Below are positions 7,875 to 16,890 of a DNA stretch of 64,000 bases, piece after piece; position 1 is the first letter of the stretch; each line of letters begins with the position of its first letter. The translations under genes were made by a program, and so were the position numbers. Source of the stretch: Aeromicrobium camelliae (GTDB lineage: Bacteria > Actinomycetota > Actinomycetes > Propionibacteriales > Nocardioidaceae); NCBI RefSeq assembly GCF_003850045.1, contig NZ_RQJX01000003.1, forward strand, positions 1-64,000, read 5' to 3'. The notes beneath the pieces were generated by a model that worked only from the letters and a program-made list of their open reading frames with translations, was not told where the DNA came from and did no database searches.

Positions 7875-8846
7875 GTGTCACACGCTAACGCGCGGCTGAA
7901 TGTCCGCGGCAGGTTGTTGCTGGTCGAACGGGTGATCGGTGAGCACCGCCCCGTCGCGCATGTCGCAAAAGAGCTCGGTGTCTCGCGCCAGTGCGCGCAT
8001 CGCTGGGTGAACAGGTTCCGAGTCGAGGGCATCGAGGGGCTGCAGGACCGCTCATCTCGACCGCACTCGTCACCGCGACGGACACCGGCCGATGTCGAAG
8101 AGCGGGTGCTTGCGCTGCGGCGCGAGCTGCGCCAGGGACAAGACCGGATCGGACCGGTCGCCGGCGTTCCCGCTCGCACGGTCGGGGCGATCCTGGCACG
8201 GAACCGAGTACCGCGCCTGGACGAATGCGACCCGTTGACCGGCGTGGTGATCCGCGCGTCGAAGCAGACCGCGACGCGCTACGAGCGGTCCGAGCCGGGC
8301 GAGCTGGTCCACATGGATGTGAAGAAGCTCGGCCGCATCCCCGACGGCGGCGGCTGGAAAGCAAACGGCCGCGAGCACGGCCAGACCTCAGCGCAGAAGC
8401 GAGCCCGAATCGGCTTCGACTACGTCCATTCCCTCGTCGATGACCACTCCCGGTTGGCCTACTCGGAGATCCTCCCCGACGAGAAGGGCCCCACCTGCGG
8501 AGCATTCCTGCTGCGCGCCGCGACCTACTTCGCCGGGCACGGCATCACCCGCATCGAACGAGTGATGACCGACAACCACTTCAGCTACCGGCTCTCGGGC
8601 GACGTCCGCGCCGCGATCGCCATCCTGGGCGCAAAGCACGTCCTCATCCGACCGCACTGCCCTTGGCAGAACGGCAAGGTCGAACGCCTCAACCGCACCC
8701 TGCAGACCGAATGGGCCTACCGCCAGGTGTTCCGCTCAAACGACGAGCGAACCGCCGCCCTTGCGCCCTGGCTCCAGCACTACAACACTCAACGACACCA
8801 CTCCGCTATCGGAGGCCCACCGATCAGCCGACTGTCACCAACGTGA
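7875..8846 (+). CDS. IS481-family transposase
   Basis: A 323-residue DDE transposase. The N-terminal helix-turn-helix region includes VAHVAKELGVSRQCAHRWVNRF (split here by family convention), followed by a retroviral-integrase core. The catalytic residues are the Asp in HMDVKK, the Asp in VMTDNH and the Glu in NGKVERLNRTLQ. The C-terminal NTQRHHSAIGG segment is typical. The length is normal, so it looks functional. Translation starts at a GTG immediately after a stable hairpin. Confidence 0.93.
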   Translation: MSHANARLNVRGRLLLVERVIGEHRPVAHVAKELGVSRQCAHRWVNRFRVEGIEGLQDRSSRPHSSPRRTPADVEERVLALRRELRQGQDRIGPVAGVPARTVGAILARNRVPRLDECDPLTGVVIRASKQTATRYERSEPGELVHMDVKKLGRIPDGGGWKANGREHGQTSAQKRARIGFDYVHSLVDDHSRLAYSEILPDEKGPTCGAFLLRAATYFAGHGITRIERVMTDNHFSYRLSGDVRAAIAILGAKHVLIRPHCPWQNGKVERLNRTLQTEWAYRQVFRSNDERTAALAPWLQHYNTQRHHSAIGGPPISRLSPT

Positions 8847-8859
8847 CTGCCGAGTACAG

Positions 8860-9942
8860 CTAGCCCGCGAGGTGACCGGAGAGGTCCTCTTCGTCGGCGG
8901 ACGCGTCGACGACAGTCTGCTCGGGCTGCTCGCCCACGCAGCGGCGAGCGAACTCGGCGGCGAGCGTGAGCGCCAATGCGGCGTCGGGGACGATGTCGAC
9001 GAACGAGACGAATGCGTGAAGCTGCCCGCGCCACAAATGCGTCTCGACGTCCACGCCCTTGTCCGTCAGCAGCAGGGCGAAGGCCTCGACCTCGGGCCGC
9101 AACATCTCGTCCTCGACCGCGACGAGGTGCACGGGCGACTGGATGTACGCGGAGGCATGCAGCGGCGAGGCGAACCCCTCGATCACGGCTCCCTCGGGCA
9201 ACCACAGTTCGCGCATCGTCGCGACGCGGCTGATCGGCAGGTAGGCGTCGCGCATCGGCGACACGCGGACGACGTTCTTGTCGGTTCGCTCCGGGTCGAG
9301 GCTCAGCAGCGGAGAGAACCCGATCAGTCCGGCGGGCGGCTGGAGGCGGCGGCGCGTCGCCAGCTCCCCCACTTTCATCGTCAGATAGCCGCCGGCCGAA
9401 TCGCCGCCGACGACGATCTTGTCCGGGTGGTCGACGACCTGGAGCAGCGCCTCGTACGCGGTGATCGCGTCGTCGACCGCATCGGCGACCGTGCCCTCGG
9501 GCAGCAGCACGTAGTCGACGGAGAGGAGCACGCCGCCCGTCTCCAGCACGAGCCGCTCGCACATGCTGCGGTGCGACTCCACGCTGCCGGTGAAGAAACC
9601 TCCGCCATGGAAGTAGAGGATCGTGACGTCGCTGGTCCGGCCGTCGGCGGGCTCCATTCGCTCGCCGCGGACGCCACCGAGATCGATCGACTCGGACGTG
9701 ATGCCCTCGTTCGGCACGCGCGGCTTGTAACGCTCCATCGACCTCAGCCGCGCGAACATCCGGTCGTGGATCGGGACGACTCGCAGCAGCGGTTTGATCG
9801 TCAGGCGCGTGCCGCGGCCCAGCAACCGGGCGCGCGGACTCGGGTCGTCATGGATGATCGCGTTCGCGTGGACAGCGCGCAGAGGACGTCGCCGCGGCCA
9901 CCAACGACCCGGAAGCCGTCGCAGATCCACAGGGAGCGTCAT
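8860..9942 (-). CDS. Alpha/beta hydrolase of the HSL (hormone-sensitive lipase) type
   Basis: A 360-residue esterase/lipase-type hydrolase. It shows the oxyanion-hole motif YFHGGGFF, the nucleophile elbow GGDSAGG, an acidic residue in VAVEDEML and the His in GQLHAFVSF. The substrate is probably a short ester or acylglycerol. The ATG at 9940-9942 is preferred; a longer frame would overlap the divergent phosphofructokinase promoter. The stop codon lies inside the duplicated GCTAGC of the adjacent IS481, so the insertion landed just beyond the gene without damaging it. Confidence 0.85.
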   Translation of the reverse strand: MTLPVDLRRLPGRWWPRRRPLRAVHANAIIHDDPSPRARLLGRGTRLTIKPLLRVVPIHDRMFARLRSMERYKPRVPNEGITSESIDLGGVRGERMEPADGRTSDVTILYFHGGGFFTGSVESHRSMCERLVLETGGVLLSVDYVLLPEGTVADAVDDAITAYEALLQVVDHPDKIVVGGDSAGGYLTMKVGELATRRRLQPPAGLIGFSPLLSLDPERTDKNVVRVSPMRDAYLPISRVATMRELWLPEGAVIEGFASPLHASAYIQSPVHLVAVEDEMLRPEVEAFALLLTDKGVDVETHLWRGQLHAFVSFVDIVPDAALALTLAAEFARRCVGEQPEQTVVDASADEEDLSGHLAG

Positions 9943-10048
9943 CGCTTCAGGATACGGTCGAAATGCCACGAATTCAGGGCGCGTGACGAGGCCCACGCGG
10001 CCCCCGACAGCGCCCCTCACCAGCGGCGTCGTCCGATACGGTGGAGAC

Positions 10049-11386
10049 GTGGTCACCTACGACGACCTGACGCTCGAGGACCTGCAGGTCCGCACCCTCG
10101 GCGAGCCCACCTTCGACTCACCGCTGGCCGAGTACGTCGCCGACCGGACGACCAACGCGTACTACGTCGCCGAGGATGATCGAGTCCTCGTCGACGACAC
10201 GATCACCCTGCTGCAGCGACGTGGGGACATCACCCTCTCCGAGGTGCCGTCCTACGAACCCGGTGGTCCTCGCCGCAAGATCTTCTTCGACCCCGCGACC
10301 ACCAAGGCCGGCATCGTCACCTGCGGCGGTCTGTGCCCCGGACTCAACGACGTCATCCGTGCCCTCGTCCTCGAACTGTTCGAGCACTACGGCGTCACCG
10401 ACGTCATCGGCTTCCGCAACGGCTACGCGGGCCTCGTCCCCGGCGCCGCACCGGACCCGATCGAACTCACCCCGTCGTTCGTCAAGACCATCGCCGAGCG
10501 CGGAGGCACCGTGCTCGGGTCCTCGCGCGGAAGCCAGGACGTCGGCGTCATGGTCGACAACCTCGTCGACAAGGGGGTCGACATCCTCTTCGTCATCGGC
10601 GGCGACGGCTCCATGCGCGGCGCGCACGCGATCGCCGAGGAAGTGACGCGGCGCGGCCTGCCGATCGGCGTGGTCGGCGTGCCGAAGACGATCGACAACG
10701 ACATCCCGCTCATCGGCACCAGCTTCGGCTTCCAGACCGCGTACGCCAAGGCCGCCGAGTCGATCAAGGCGGCGCGCGTCGAGGTCGAGGCGGCGATCAA
10801 CGGCGTCGGCGTCGTCAAGGTGATGGGCCGTCACGCCGGCTTCGTCGCCTGCTACTCCGCGCTGGCCAACCACGACGCCGACTTCGTCCTCATCCCCGAG
10901 GTGCCGTTCACGCTCGAGGGCGAGAACGGACTGCTCGCTCAACTGCGCAAACGCGTCCGGGAACGCGGCAGCGCCGTCATCGTGCTCGCCGAGGGCGCCG
11001 GGCAGGACCTCATCCCGGCCAGTCGACGCACCGACGCCAGCGGCAATCAGATCCTCGGCGACTTCTCCGGCTTCCTGCGCGCGCAGATCGCCCGCGACTT
11101 CAAGAACCGTGACGAGCCGCTGACGCTGCGGCACTTCGACCCCGGCTACATCATCCGGTCGGTGCCGGCCGACCCGGCGGACTCCGTCTACTGCACGCGG
11201 CTCGCGCAGGCGGCCGTGCACGCGGCCATGGCCGGACGCACCGACATGGTCGTCGGCCGACCGCGCCACCGCTTCGCGCACCTGCCGATCGAGGAGGTCA
11301 CCAAGCGCACGCAGCAGGTGAATCCCGACGGCGACCTGTGGCTGAGCGTGATGGAGTCGACCGCCCAGCCGCTGACTATGCGCTGA
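10049..11386 (+). CDS. 6-phosphofructokinase, PPi-clade type with ATP-type residue
   Basis: A 445-residue phosphofructokinase that phosphorylates fructose 6-phosphate in glycolysis. GGDGS at about residues 184-188 has the Gly seen in ATP-using enzymes, while PKTIDND at about 212-218 has the Lys seen in pyrophosphate-using and trypanosomatid-type enzymes. MGRHAGF and the C-terminal sugar-phosphate site are present. The long N-terminal extension (about 90 residues before GGLCPGLN) also fits the long clade. ATP use is more likely. The GTG at 10049 is chosen since no closer ATG exists. It overlaps the convergent GntR gene by 11 bases. Confidence 0.88.
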   Translation: MVTYDDLTLEDLQVRTLGEPTFDSPLAEYVADRTTNAYYVAEDDRVLVDDTITLLQRRGDITLSEVPSYEPGGPRRKIFFDPATTKAGIVTCGGLCPGLNDVIRALVLELFEHYGVTDVIGFRNGYAGLVPGAAPDPIELTPSFVKTIAERGGTVLGSSRGSQDVGVMVDNLVDKGVDILFVIGGDGSMRGAHAIAEEVTRRGLPIGVVGVPKTIDNDIPLIGTSFGFQTAYAKAAESIKAARVEVEAAINGVGVVKVMGRHAGFVACYSALANHDADFVLIPEVPFTLEGENGLLAQLRKRVRERGSAVIVLAEGAGQDLIPASRRTDASGNQILGDFSGFLRAQIARDFKNRDEPLTLRHFDPGYIIRSVPADPADSVYCTRLAQAAVHAAMAGRTDMVVGRPRHRFAHLPIEEVTKRTQQVNPDGDLWLSVMESTAQPLTMR

Positions 11387-12077
11387 AGGGCTCGAAGGCC
11401 GACAGCAGATGCCGCTCGGCGCGCGTGAGGTAGTCCTCGAGCAGGGTCGCGGCTTCCTCGAGCCGGGCTGCTGCGACGGTCTCGGCGATCTCGCGGTTGA
11501 GCCCGACGTACGGGCCGTGGAAGTCCTCCGCGGAACCGGCTCGGAAGAACACGAGCCGCATCTCGGCCAGCAGCCGGCTCATCTCGGCATCGAGACGGGC
11601 GCTGCCGGCGAGACCGACGATGCCGCGATGGAACCGCTGGTTGGCTGAGGCGACCATGTCGCCGTCGCCGTTCGCGAGGCCCTTCTCGCCGTCGGCGACC
11701 GCGGCGAGCAGCACCGAGCCCCCGTCGTTCGCGGTGCGGGCGGCGCGCAGGCATCCGGGCTCGATGACGCGGCGGGCACGGTAGATGTCGCGCACGTCCT
11801 GAGCGGTGGGGACGCGTACGAACACGCCCCGATGCGGCTGCCGTTCCAGCACCCGCTCGGCGATCAGCTGGCTCAGCGCCTCGCGCAGCGTGTTGCGGGA
11901 GATGCCGAGGGCGTCGGCGATCGCGGCCTCGGGCAGGCGGTCGCCGGGACGCAGCACACCGTCCGCGACACGCTCGCGCACCGCGTCCGCGGCACGATCG
12001 GACGACGACGTGAGCACGACCTGGGCGCGGGCGGCGGTCAGCGCCTCCAGCGCGGCAGTCAGGTCGGTCGCGGTCAC
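11376..12077 (-). CDS. GntR-family (FadR/FCD) regulator
   Basis: A 233-residue GntR regulator. A winged helix (about residues 27-90) contains LPEAAIADALGISRNTLREA, followed by an all-helical FCD ligand domain with metal-type residues such as NQRFHRGIV and a late AERHLL. The GTG at 12075-12077 is the likely start. It faces away from the 5-oxoproline operon, whose promoter carries a perfect FCD-type palindrome at 12444-12462. It therefore probably controls that operon, as KipR does in Bacillus although by an unrelated protein family. Confidence 0.85.
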   Translation of the reverse strand: MTATDLTAALEALTAARAQVVLTSSSDRAADAVRERVADGVLRPGDRLPEAAIADALGISRNTLREALSQLIAERVLERQPHRGVFVRVPTAQDVRDIYRARRVIEPGCLRAARTANDGGSVLLAAVADGEKGLANGDGDMVASANQRFHRGIVGLAGSARLDAEMSRLLAEMRLVFFRAGSAEDFHGPYVGLNREIAETVAAARLEEAATLLEDYLTRAERHLLSAFEPFSA

Positions 12078-12152
12078 GGCCCCATCGTACGAGGGACTCC
12101 GCCGCAAGCGACCGTTCCGTTCGGTCGCGGCTCGACGGCTAGCCCGGCCTCA

Positions 12153-12423
12153 GGTGGTCGAGTAGGAGGTCGCTCAGCGACCGACGTATCGAAACCACCT
12201 ACAACTCACGTAGGTGGTCGAGTAGGGCGGAGCTCGGCGACCGACGTATCGAAACCACGTTGCGTGACGTGGTCTCGATACGCGGCGGCTACATCCTCGC
12301 CTGACTCCCCGCCCGGAGATAGGTGGTCGAGTAGGAGGTCGCTCAGCGACCGACGTATCGAGACCACGTTGCGTCACTGGTCTCGATACGCGGCTCGTCC
12401 CTCGCCGCTACTCGACCACCTAG
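12153..12423. repeat. Interspersed hairpin repeats in a divergent intergenic gap
   Basis: The 461-base gap 12078-12538 has no gene. Most of it is at least four copies, in both orientations, of the GGTGGTCGAGTA...TATCGAGACCAC repeat family. One copy has the full GGTCGCTCAGCGACC centre. Unlike the other blocks, this one lies between divergent genes. The last 115 bases carry the operator and promoter of the NRAMP-pxp operon. Confidence 0.85.
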
Positions 12424-12443
12424 GTTCTGGGGGTCGGCGTTGC

Positions 12444-12462
12444 GGGATTGTTCAACAATCCC
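12444..12462. promoter_or_regulatory. Perfect FCD/GntR-type operator
   Basis: GGGATTGTTCAACAATCCC is a perfect 9-base palindrome around a central C. It contains the TTGT-ACAA core typical of sites bound by FadR/FCD GntR regulators. It lies 76 bases before the NRAMP start and beyond the repeat block next to the GntR gene, so it is the best candidate site for that regulator. Confidence 0.7.
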
Positions 12463-12538
12463 TTAGCATCGCCGACATCGCTGTGAAACAGGTCGCAGTG
12501 AGGGTGGGAACTCCCATCCGCAACGTCAGGAGTGCTTT

Positions 12539-13756
12539 ATGCCCGACGCCTCGACCACAGAGCAGGAACGTCCCGGCTCGGCCCGCACCGCCCTCATGGG
12601 CGCGATGTTCCTCATGGCCACCAGCGCCATCGGACCGGGCTTCATCACGCAGACCACCGACTTCACGGTCAAGCTCGGCGCCGCGTTCGCGTTCGCGATC
12701 CTCGCGTCGATCGTCATCGACATCGCCGTGCAGATGAACGTGTGGCGCGTCGTCGGCGTCGCCGGCAAGCGCGCCCACGAGCTCGGCAACGAAGTCCTTC
12801 CCGGCATCGGCTGGGCGCTGGCGTTCCTCGTCGTCACCGGCGGCCTCGTCTTCAACATCGGCAACACCAGCGGCGCCGGCCTCGGCACCAACGCGATGTT
12901 CGGCCTCGACCCGAAGATCGGCGGAGCGATCTCCGCGCTCATCGCCATCGGCATCTTCCTCAGCAAGCGCGCCGGCGTCGCCCTCGACCGCATCGTGGTC
13001 CTGCTCGGTGTCGTCATGATCGCGATGACGGCCTACACGGCGATCGTGTCGCAGCCTCCGCTCGGCGAGGCGATGCGCAACGCCGTGCTGCCCGAGACCG
13101 TCGACTTCCTCGCCATCACCACGATCGTCGGTGGCACCGTCGGCGGCTACATCACCTACGCCGGCGCGCACCGCCTCCTCGACACCGGCATCACCGGCCC
13201 GGAGAACGTCGGTCGCATCACCCGCACCTCGGTGTACGGCATCCTCGTCACCGGGCTCATGCGGGTGCTGCTGTTCCTCGCGATCCTCGGCGTGACGATC
13301 GGCGGCGTCGAGCTGGCCGCCGACAACCCCACCGCTTCGGCCTTCGAGTCCGCGCTCGGCGACATCGGCCTCGTCGTGTTCGGCACGATCCTGTGGGCCG
13401 CCTCGATCACCTCGGTCATCGGCGCCGCCTACACCTCGGTCTCGTTCCTCACCACGTCGAAGACCGCCCGCCGCCGCCAGAACCTGCTGACAGTCGCCTT
13501 CATCGCACTCAGCGCGGTGCTGTTCGTCGTGCTCGGCGCGGCGCCGGTCACCCTGCTGGTGTTCGCCGGTGCGTTCAACGGCCTGATCCTGCCGATCGGT
13601 TTCACGGTCGTGCTGTGGGTCGCGTGGATGCGCAGGGACCTGCTGGGCGGGTACCGGTACCCCTGGTGGCTCAAGATCGCCGGACTCGCCGTCTGGCTGC
13701 TGACCCTGTACCTCGGCTGGAACTCACTCGGCGGACTGGCCGACCTCTGGAGCTGA
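12539..13756 (+). CDS. NRAMP-like transporter of the 5-oxoproline operon
   Basis: A 405-residue membrane protein with about eleven hydrophobic segments and the NRAMP/LeuT-like layout. The first helix reads [13 protein letters not shown] and the sixth [15 protein letters not shown]. Both lack the DPGN and MPH metal-binding motifs of true Mn/Fe carriers. The Bacillus subtilis homologue YcsG sits in the same neighbourhood (ycsF, ycsG, ycsI, kipI, kipA). A metal role is therefore doubtful, and import of 5-oxoproline or a related amide is a reasonable inference. It is the first gene of the operon, 4 bases before pxpA. Confidence 0.8.
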   Translation: MPDASTTEQERPGSARTALMGAMFLMATSAIGPGFITQTTDFTVKLGAAFAFAILASIVIDIAVQMNVWRVVGVAGKRAHELGNEVLPGIGWALAFLVVTGGLVFNIGNTSGAGLGTNAMFGLDPKIGGAISALIAIGIFLSKRAGVALDRIVVLLGVVMIAMTAYTAIVSQPPLGEAMRNAVLPETVDFLAITTIVGGTVGGYITYAGAHRLLDTGITGPENVGRITRTSVYGILVTGLMRVLLFLAILGVTIGGVELAADNPTASAFESALGDIGLVVFGTILWAASITSVIGAAYTSVSFLTTSKTARRRQNLLTVAFIALSAVLFVVLGAAPVTLLVFAGAFNGLILPIGFTVVLWVAWMRRDLLGGYRYPWWLKIAGLAVWLLTLYLGWNSLGGLADLWS

Positions 13757-13760
13757 TCAC

Positions 13761-14516
13761 ATGCGCATCGACCTGAACAGTGACGTCGGCGAATCGTTCG
13801 GCCGCTGGGAGCTGGGCGACGACGAAGCCATGCTCGCGCTGGTCTCCAGCGCCAACGTGGCGTGCGGCTTCCACGCCGGCGACCCCACCACCATCGGCCG
13901 TACGTGCCGGTGGGCGGTCGAGCACGGGGTGCGGATCGGAGCGCAGGTGGGCTACCGCGATCTCGCCGGATTCGGGCGCCGCTTCATCGACGCGACGGTG
14001 CGCGAGCTGACCGACGACGTGATCTATCAGATCGGTGCCCTGCAGGCCCTCGCGCGTGCGGCCGGCGGATCCGTCACGTACGTCAAACCGCACGGTGCGC
14101 TGTACAACACGGCCGTGCATCACGAGGGACACGCGCAGGCCGTCGTCGACGCCGTCGCCGCGGTCGATCCGACGCTGCCCGTGCTCGGCCTGCCGGGGTC
14201 GGCGCTGCTCGCGGCCGCCGAGGCGAAGGGCCTGCGACCGGTGCGCGAGGCGTTCGCGGACCGTGCGTACACCCCTGAGGGAACCCTGGTGTCCCGGCGC
14301 GAACCCGGTGCCGTGCTGCACGATCCGCAGACAGTGGCCGCACGTGTGACTCAGATGGTCACCGACGGCACGGTCGAGGCGATCGACGGCACCACGGTGC
14401 GCCTCGAGGTCGACTCGGTGTGCGTCCACGGGGACAGCCCGGACGCCGTGGCGATGGCCCGAGCCGTTCGCGAACAGCTCGAGGCTGCGGGCGCACAGAT
14501 CGAGGCGTTCTCATGA
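13761..14516 (+). CDS. pxpA: 5-oxoprolinase subunit A (LamB/YcsF)
   Basis: A 251-residue LamB/YcsF protein. It starts [16 protein letters not shown] and contains [25 protein letters not shown] and VKPHGALYN, all family hallmarks with likely catalytic Asp and His residues. With PxpB and PxpC it hydrolyses 5-oxo-L-proline to glutamate using ATP, recycling a damage product and using it as a nutrient. It is the second gene of a tightly packed five-gene operon, and its stop overlaps the pxpB start. Confidence 0.95.
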   Translation: MRIDLNSDVGESFGRWELGDDEAMLALVSSANVACGFHAGDPTTIGRTCRWAVEHGVRIGAQVGYRDLAGFGRRFIDATVRELTDDVIYQIGALQALARAAGGSVTYVKPHGALYNTAVHHEGHAQAVVDAVAAVDPTLPVLGLPGSALLAAAEAKGLRPVREAFADRAYTPEGTLVSRREPGAVLHDPQTVAARVTQMVTDGTVEAIDGTTVRLEVDSVCVHGDSPDAVAMARAVREQLEAAGAQIEAFS

Positions 14517-15124
14517 AGCTCCTCCCCTGCGGCGAGCGCGGCGTGCTGCTCGAACTCGCCGACATCGGCGAGGTGCTGGACTGGGTCGCGGCGATCGAGG
14601 CCGCCGACCTGGATGTCGTCGACATCGTCCCCGGCGCCTGCACCGTTCTGCTGACCGTGGACGAGCCGGGTTCTCTCCCGGCCGTCCGTGACGCCGTCAG
14701 CCGTCTCACGCCTGCGGCCGGCACCCGCCGCGACGACGCCACCACCGTCGAGATCCCCACGGTCTACGACGGCCCCGACCTGGAGGACGTCGCCCGCCTC
14801 ACCGGTCTCTCCGTCGACGAGGTCATCGCCGCGCACGGCGAGCAGGAGTGGACGGTGGCGTTCGGCGGCTTCGCGCCCGGCTTCGGCTACCTCGTCCGCG
14901 AGGACACCCGGCTGGAGGTGCCGCGTCGGCACGAGCCGCGCACCCGCGTTCCGGCAGGCTCGGTCGGGCTCGCCGGCGAATTCAGCGGCATCTATCCGCG
15001 GGAGTCGCCCGGCGGGTGGCAGCTGATCGGGCGGACCGACGTGGTGCTGTTCGACCTGGACCGTGAACCTCCGGCGCTGCTCACCCCCGGCACGCGCGTT
15101 CGCTTCGTGGAGGCCGGCCGATGA
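14513..15124 (+). CDS. pxpB: 5-oxoprolinase subunit B (KipI-like)
   Basis: A 203-residue allophanate-hydrolase subunit 1/KipI family protein. It begins [15 protein letters not shown] and contains [11 protein letters not shown] and [20 protein letters not shown], the diagnostic C-terminal stretch. It forms a complex with PxpC that takes part in the ATP-dependent opening of 5-oxoproline. The start is fixed by the ATGA overlap with pxpA, and its stop overlaps the pxpC start in the same way. Confidence 0.94.
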   Translation: MKLLPCGERGVLLELADIGEVLDWVAAIEAADLDVVDIVPGACTVLLTVDEPGSLPAVRDAVSRLTPAAGTRRDDATTVEIPTVYDGPDLEDVARLTGLSVDEVIAAHGEQEWTVAFGGFAPGFGYLVREDTRLEVPRRHEPRTRVPAGSVGLAGEFSGIYPRESPGGWQLIGRTDVVLFDLDREPPALLTPGTRVRFVEAGR

Positions 15125-16017
15125 CCGCTCTGGAAGTCGTGCAGACCGGAGCTCAGGCGACCGTCCAGGACGCAGGTCGTCCCGGGCTCGCCGCGATGGG
15201 CATCGGACGGTCGGGAGCCGCCGACCGTCGGTCCTTCGCCCTGGCGAACCGGCTCGTCGGCAATGCCGAGAACGCCGCCGCGATCGAGGTGCTGCTCGGC
15301 GGGCTCGTCCTGCGCGCACATGTGGAGGTCGACGTGGCGGTGACCGGCGCGGCCGTCGAGGTGAGCATCGACCGGGGCGACGGACCGGTTCCAGCCGGTC
15401 TCAACGCCCGCCACACCCTGCGACCCGGGTGGTTGCTGTGTCTCGGCCAGGCCACGGCGGGCCTTCGCGCGTACGTCGCCGCCCGTGGCGGGCTCGATGT
15501 CGCGCCCGTCCTCGGCTCCCGCAGCACCGACACCCTGTCGGGCATCGGGCCGGCGCCACTCCAGCCCGGAGACCTGCTGCCTGTCGACGCCTGCACCCTG
15601 CCGTTGCCGAACACGGACCTGGCCCCCGTCCGTCAGCTGGACGACGACGAGATCACCCTGCGGTTTATCCGCGGCCCGCGCGAGGACTGGCTCGCCGACG
15701 CCGAGCACCTCGTGACGACGCGCTGGACCGTCTCGGACAAGGTCGACCGGGTCGGAGCACGACTCGTCGCTGCGGAGGGGCCGGGAGTCACGATGGCCGT
15801 CGAGGGTCGACAACTGCCGAGCGAGGGCGTCGTCCGCGGCGCCATCCAGGTACCGCCGGGCGGCGAGCCGGTCATCTTCCTCGCCGATCACCCCGTCACC
15901 GGTGGCTATCCCGTCGCCGGGGTGCTGACCGACGACGACGCCGACCGCGCCGCGCAGCTGCGACCCGGGCAACGGGTCCGGCTCGCGTGGCACCGAGAAG
16001 GAGGAACCCGCCGATGA
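15121..16017 (+). CDS. pxpC: 5-oxoprolinase subunit C (KipA-like)
   Basis: A 298-residue allophanate-hydrolase subunit 2/KipA protein. It has [20 protein letters not shown] near the N-terminus, [20 protein letters not shown] in the middle and [16 protein letters not shown] near the end, all conserved in the family. It is the partner of PxpB. Start and stop both overlap neighbours by 4 bases, showing one translationally coupled operon. Confidence 0.94.
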   Translation: MTALEVVQTGAQATVQDAGRPGLAAMGIGRSGAADRRSFALANRLVGNAENAAAIEVLLGGLVLRAHVEVDVAVTGAAVEVSIDRGDGPVPAGLNARHTLRPGWLLCLGQATAGLRAYVAARGGLDVAPVLGSRSTDTLSGIGPAPLQPGDLLPVDACTLPLPNTDLAPVRQLDDDEITLRFIRGPREDWLADAEHLVTTRWTVSDKVDRVGARLVAAEGPGVTMAVEGRQLPSEGVVRGAIQVPPGGEPVIFLADHPVTGGYPVAGVLTDDDADRAAQLRPGQRVRLAWHREGGTRR

Positions 16018-16805
16018 CCACCGATGTCGCCACCCTCTCCCCCGCCGAGGCGCGCCGCCGCTTCCGCGAAGGACTCGTCACCCCGACCGCCGGATGGTCG
16101 GCGGGCTACGCGCAGGCCAATCTCGTCGCAGTGCCGCGCGACTACGCCTTCGACCTGCTGCTGTTCGCGCAGCGCAACCCCAAGCCGTGCCCGATCCTCG
16201 ACGTGCTCGAGCCCGGTCAGTTCACCGGACCGTTGCTCGGCGACGAGGGCGATATCCGTACCGACGTGCCCGCCTACCGGATCTACCGCGACGGCGTCCT
16301 CACCGAAGAGGTCCCCGACGCCACCGAGTACTGGCGTGAGGACCTGGTCGCGTTCCTCGTGGGCTGCAGTTTCAGCTTCGAGGACGCGCTGCTCGAGGCT
16401 GGAGTGCCGGTGCGGCACATCGAGGAGGGCCGCAACGTGCCGATGTTCCGCACCAACCGGCCCTGCCGCTCGGCCGGCCGGATGAGCGGGCCGCTCGTCG
16501 TGTCGATGCGGCCCATCCCGGCCGAGCAAGTCGCCGACGCCGTGCGCGTCACGTCGCGGTATCCGGGTGTGCACGGCGCCCCGGTGCACGTCGGCGATCC
16601 GGAGGCCTTGGGCATCACCGATCTCTCCCAGCCCGACTTCGGCGACGCCGGCACCATCCGACCCGGTGAGATCCCGGTGTTCTGGGCCTGCGGAGTCACC
16701 CCGCAGGCCGCGGTGATGGAGTCGAAGCCGCCGCTCGCGATCGGCCACGCGCCCGGTCACATGCTCGTCACGGACCTGCGCGACAGCACCCTCCTCGTGC
16801 CCTGA
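16014..16805 (+). CDS. Putative hydro-lyase of the D-glutamate cyclase/YcsI family
   Basis: A 263-residue protein of the DUF1445/YcsI family. It has [17 protein letters not shown] near the start, then [22 protein letters not shown] and [12 protein letters not shown]. Mammalian relatives (DGLUCY) interconvert D-glutamate and 5-oxo-D-proline. In a pxp operon it could bring D-configured 5-oxoproline or D-glutamate into the pathway. The ATG at 16014 overlaps the pxpC stop. A longer frame upstream is only a shadow of pxpC. Confidence 0.85.
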   Translation: MTTDVATLSPAEARRRFREGLVTPTAGWSAGYAQANLVAVPRDYAFDLLLFAQRNPKPCPILDVLEPGQFTGPLLGDEGDIRTDVPAYRIYRDGVLTEEVPDATEYWREDLVAFLVGCSFSFEDALLEAGVPVRHIEEGRNVPMFRTNRPCRSAGRMSGPLVVSMRPIPAEQVADAVRVTSRYPGVHGAPVHVGDPEALGITDLSQPDFGDAGTIRPGEIPVFWACGVTPQAAVMESKPPLAIGHAPGHMLVTDLRDSTLLVP

Positions 16806-16845
16806 CGGAGGGCCGCATGGTGAGATAGGTGTCCACGCTGCGGTA

Positions 16846-16870
16846 TTCGTGTCACGCTCGGTGTCACGAA
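16846..16870 (+). promoter_or_regulatory. Repeat in the metY leader
   Basis: The 85-base leader of metY holds a direct repeat GTGTCACG at 16849-16856 and 16861-16868, exactly 12 bases apart. The same region can be read as an inverted repeat TTCGTG/CACGAA. It could bind a methionine-pathway repressor. I saw no SAM riboswitch fold. Confidence 0.3.
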
Positions 16871-16890
16871 CGAGGAGCGAAGGAGCACCC

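Larger units (their letters stand above)
7776..8858 (+). mobile_element. IS481-family insertion sequence, apparently complete
   Basis: A 1083-base element bounded by terminal inverted repeats of about 26 bases that start TGTACTCGGCAG and match at all but two positions. It is flanked by a 6-base direct repeat GCTAGC (7770-7775 and 8859-8864), the expected target-site duplication. It carries one full transposase gene. The right copy of the duplication contains the stop codon of the neighbouring hydrolase gene, which is therefore left whole. The intact ends, duplication and transposase suggest a recent, possibly active insertion. Confidence 0.93.

Noticed and set aside
8761-10179. Long + strand frame opposite the alpha/beta hydrolase
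   Set aside because: Low-complexity Arg/Asp/His composition and no motif; the opposite strand carries a full catalytic triad protein.
15063-16013. Extension of the YcsI-like gene to a 580-residue protein
   Set aside because: The extra part is an Arg-rich shadow of pxpC; the ATG at 16014 overlaps the pxpC stop as the other genes of the operon do.
16806-16890. SAM riboswitch before metY
   Set aside because: The leader is only 85 bases and shows no recognisable SAM-II or SAM-IV core; only short repeats were found.
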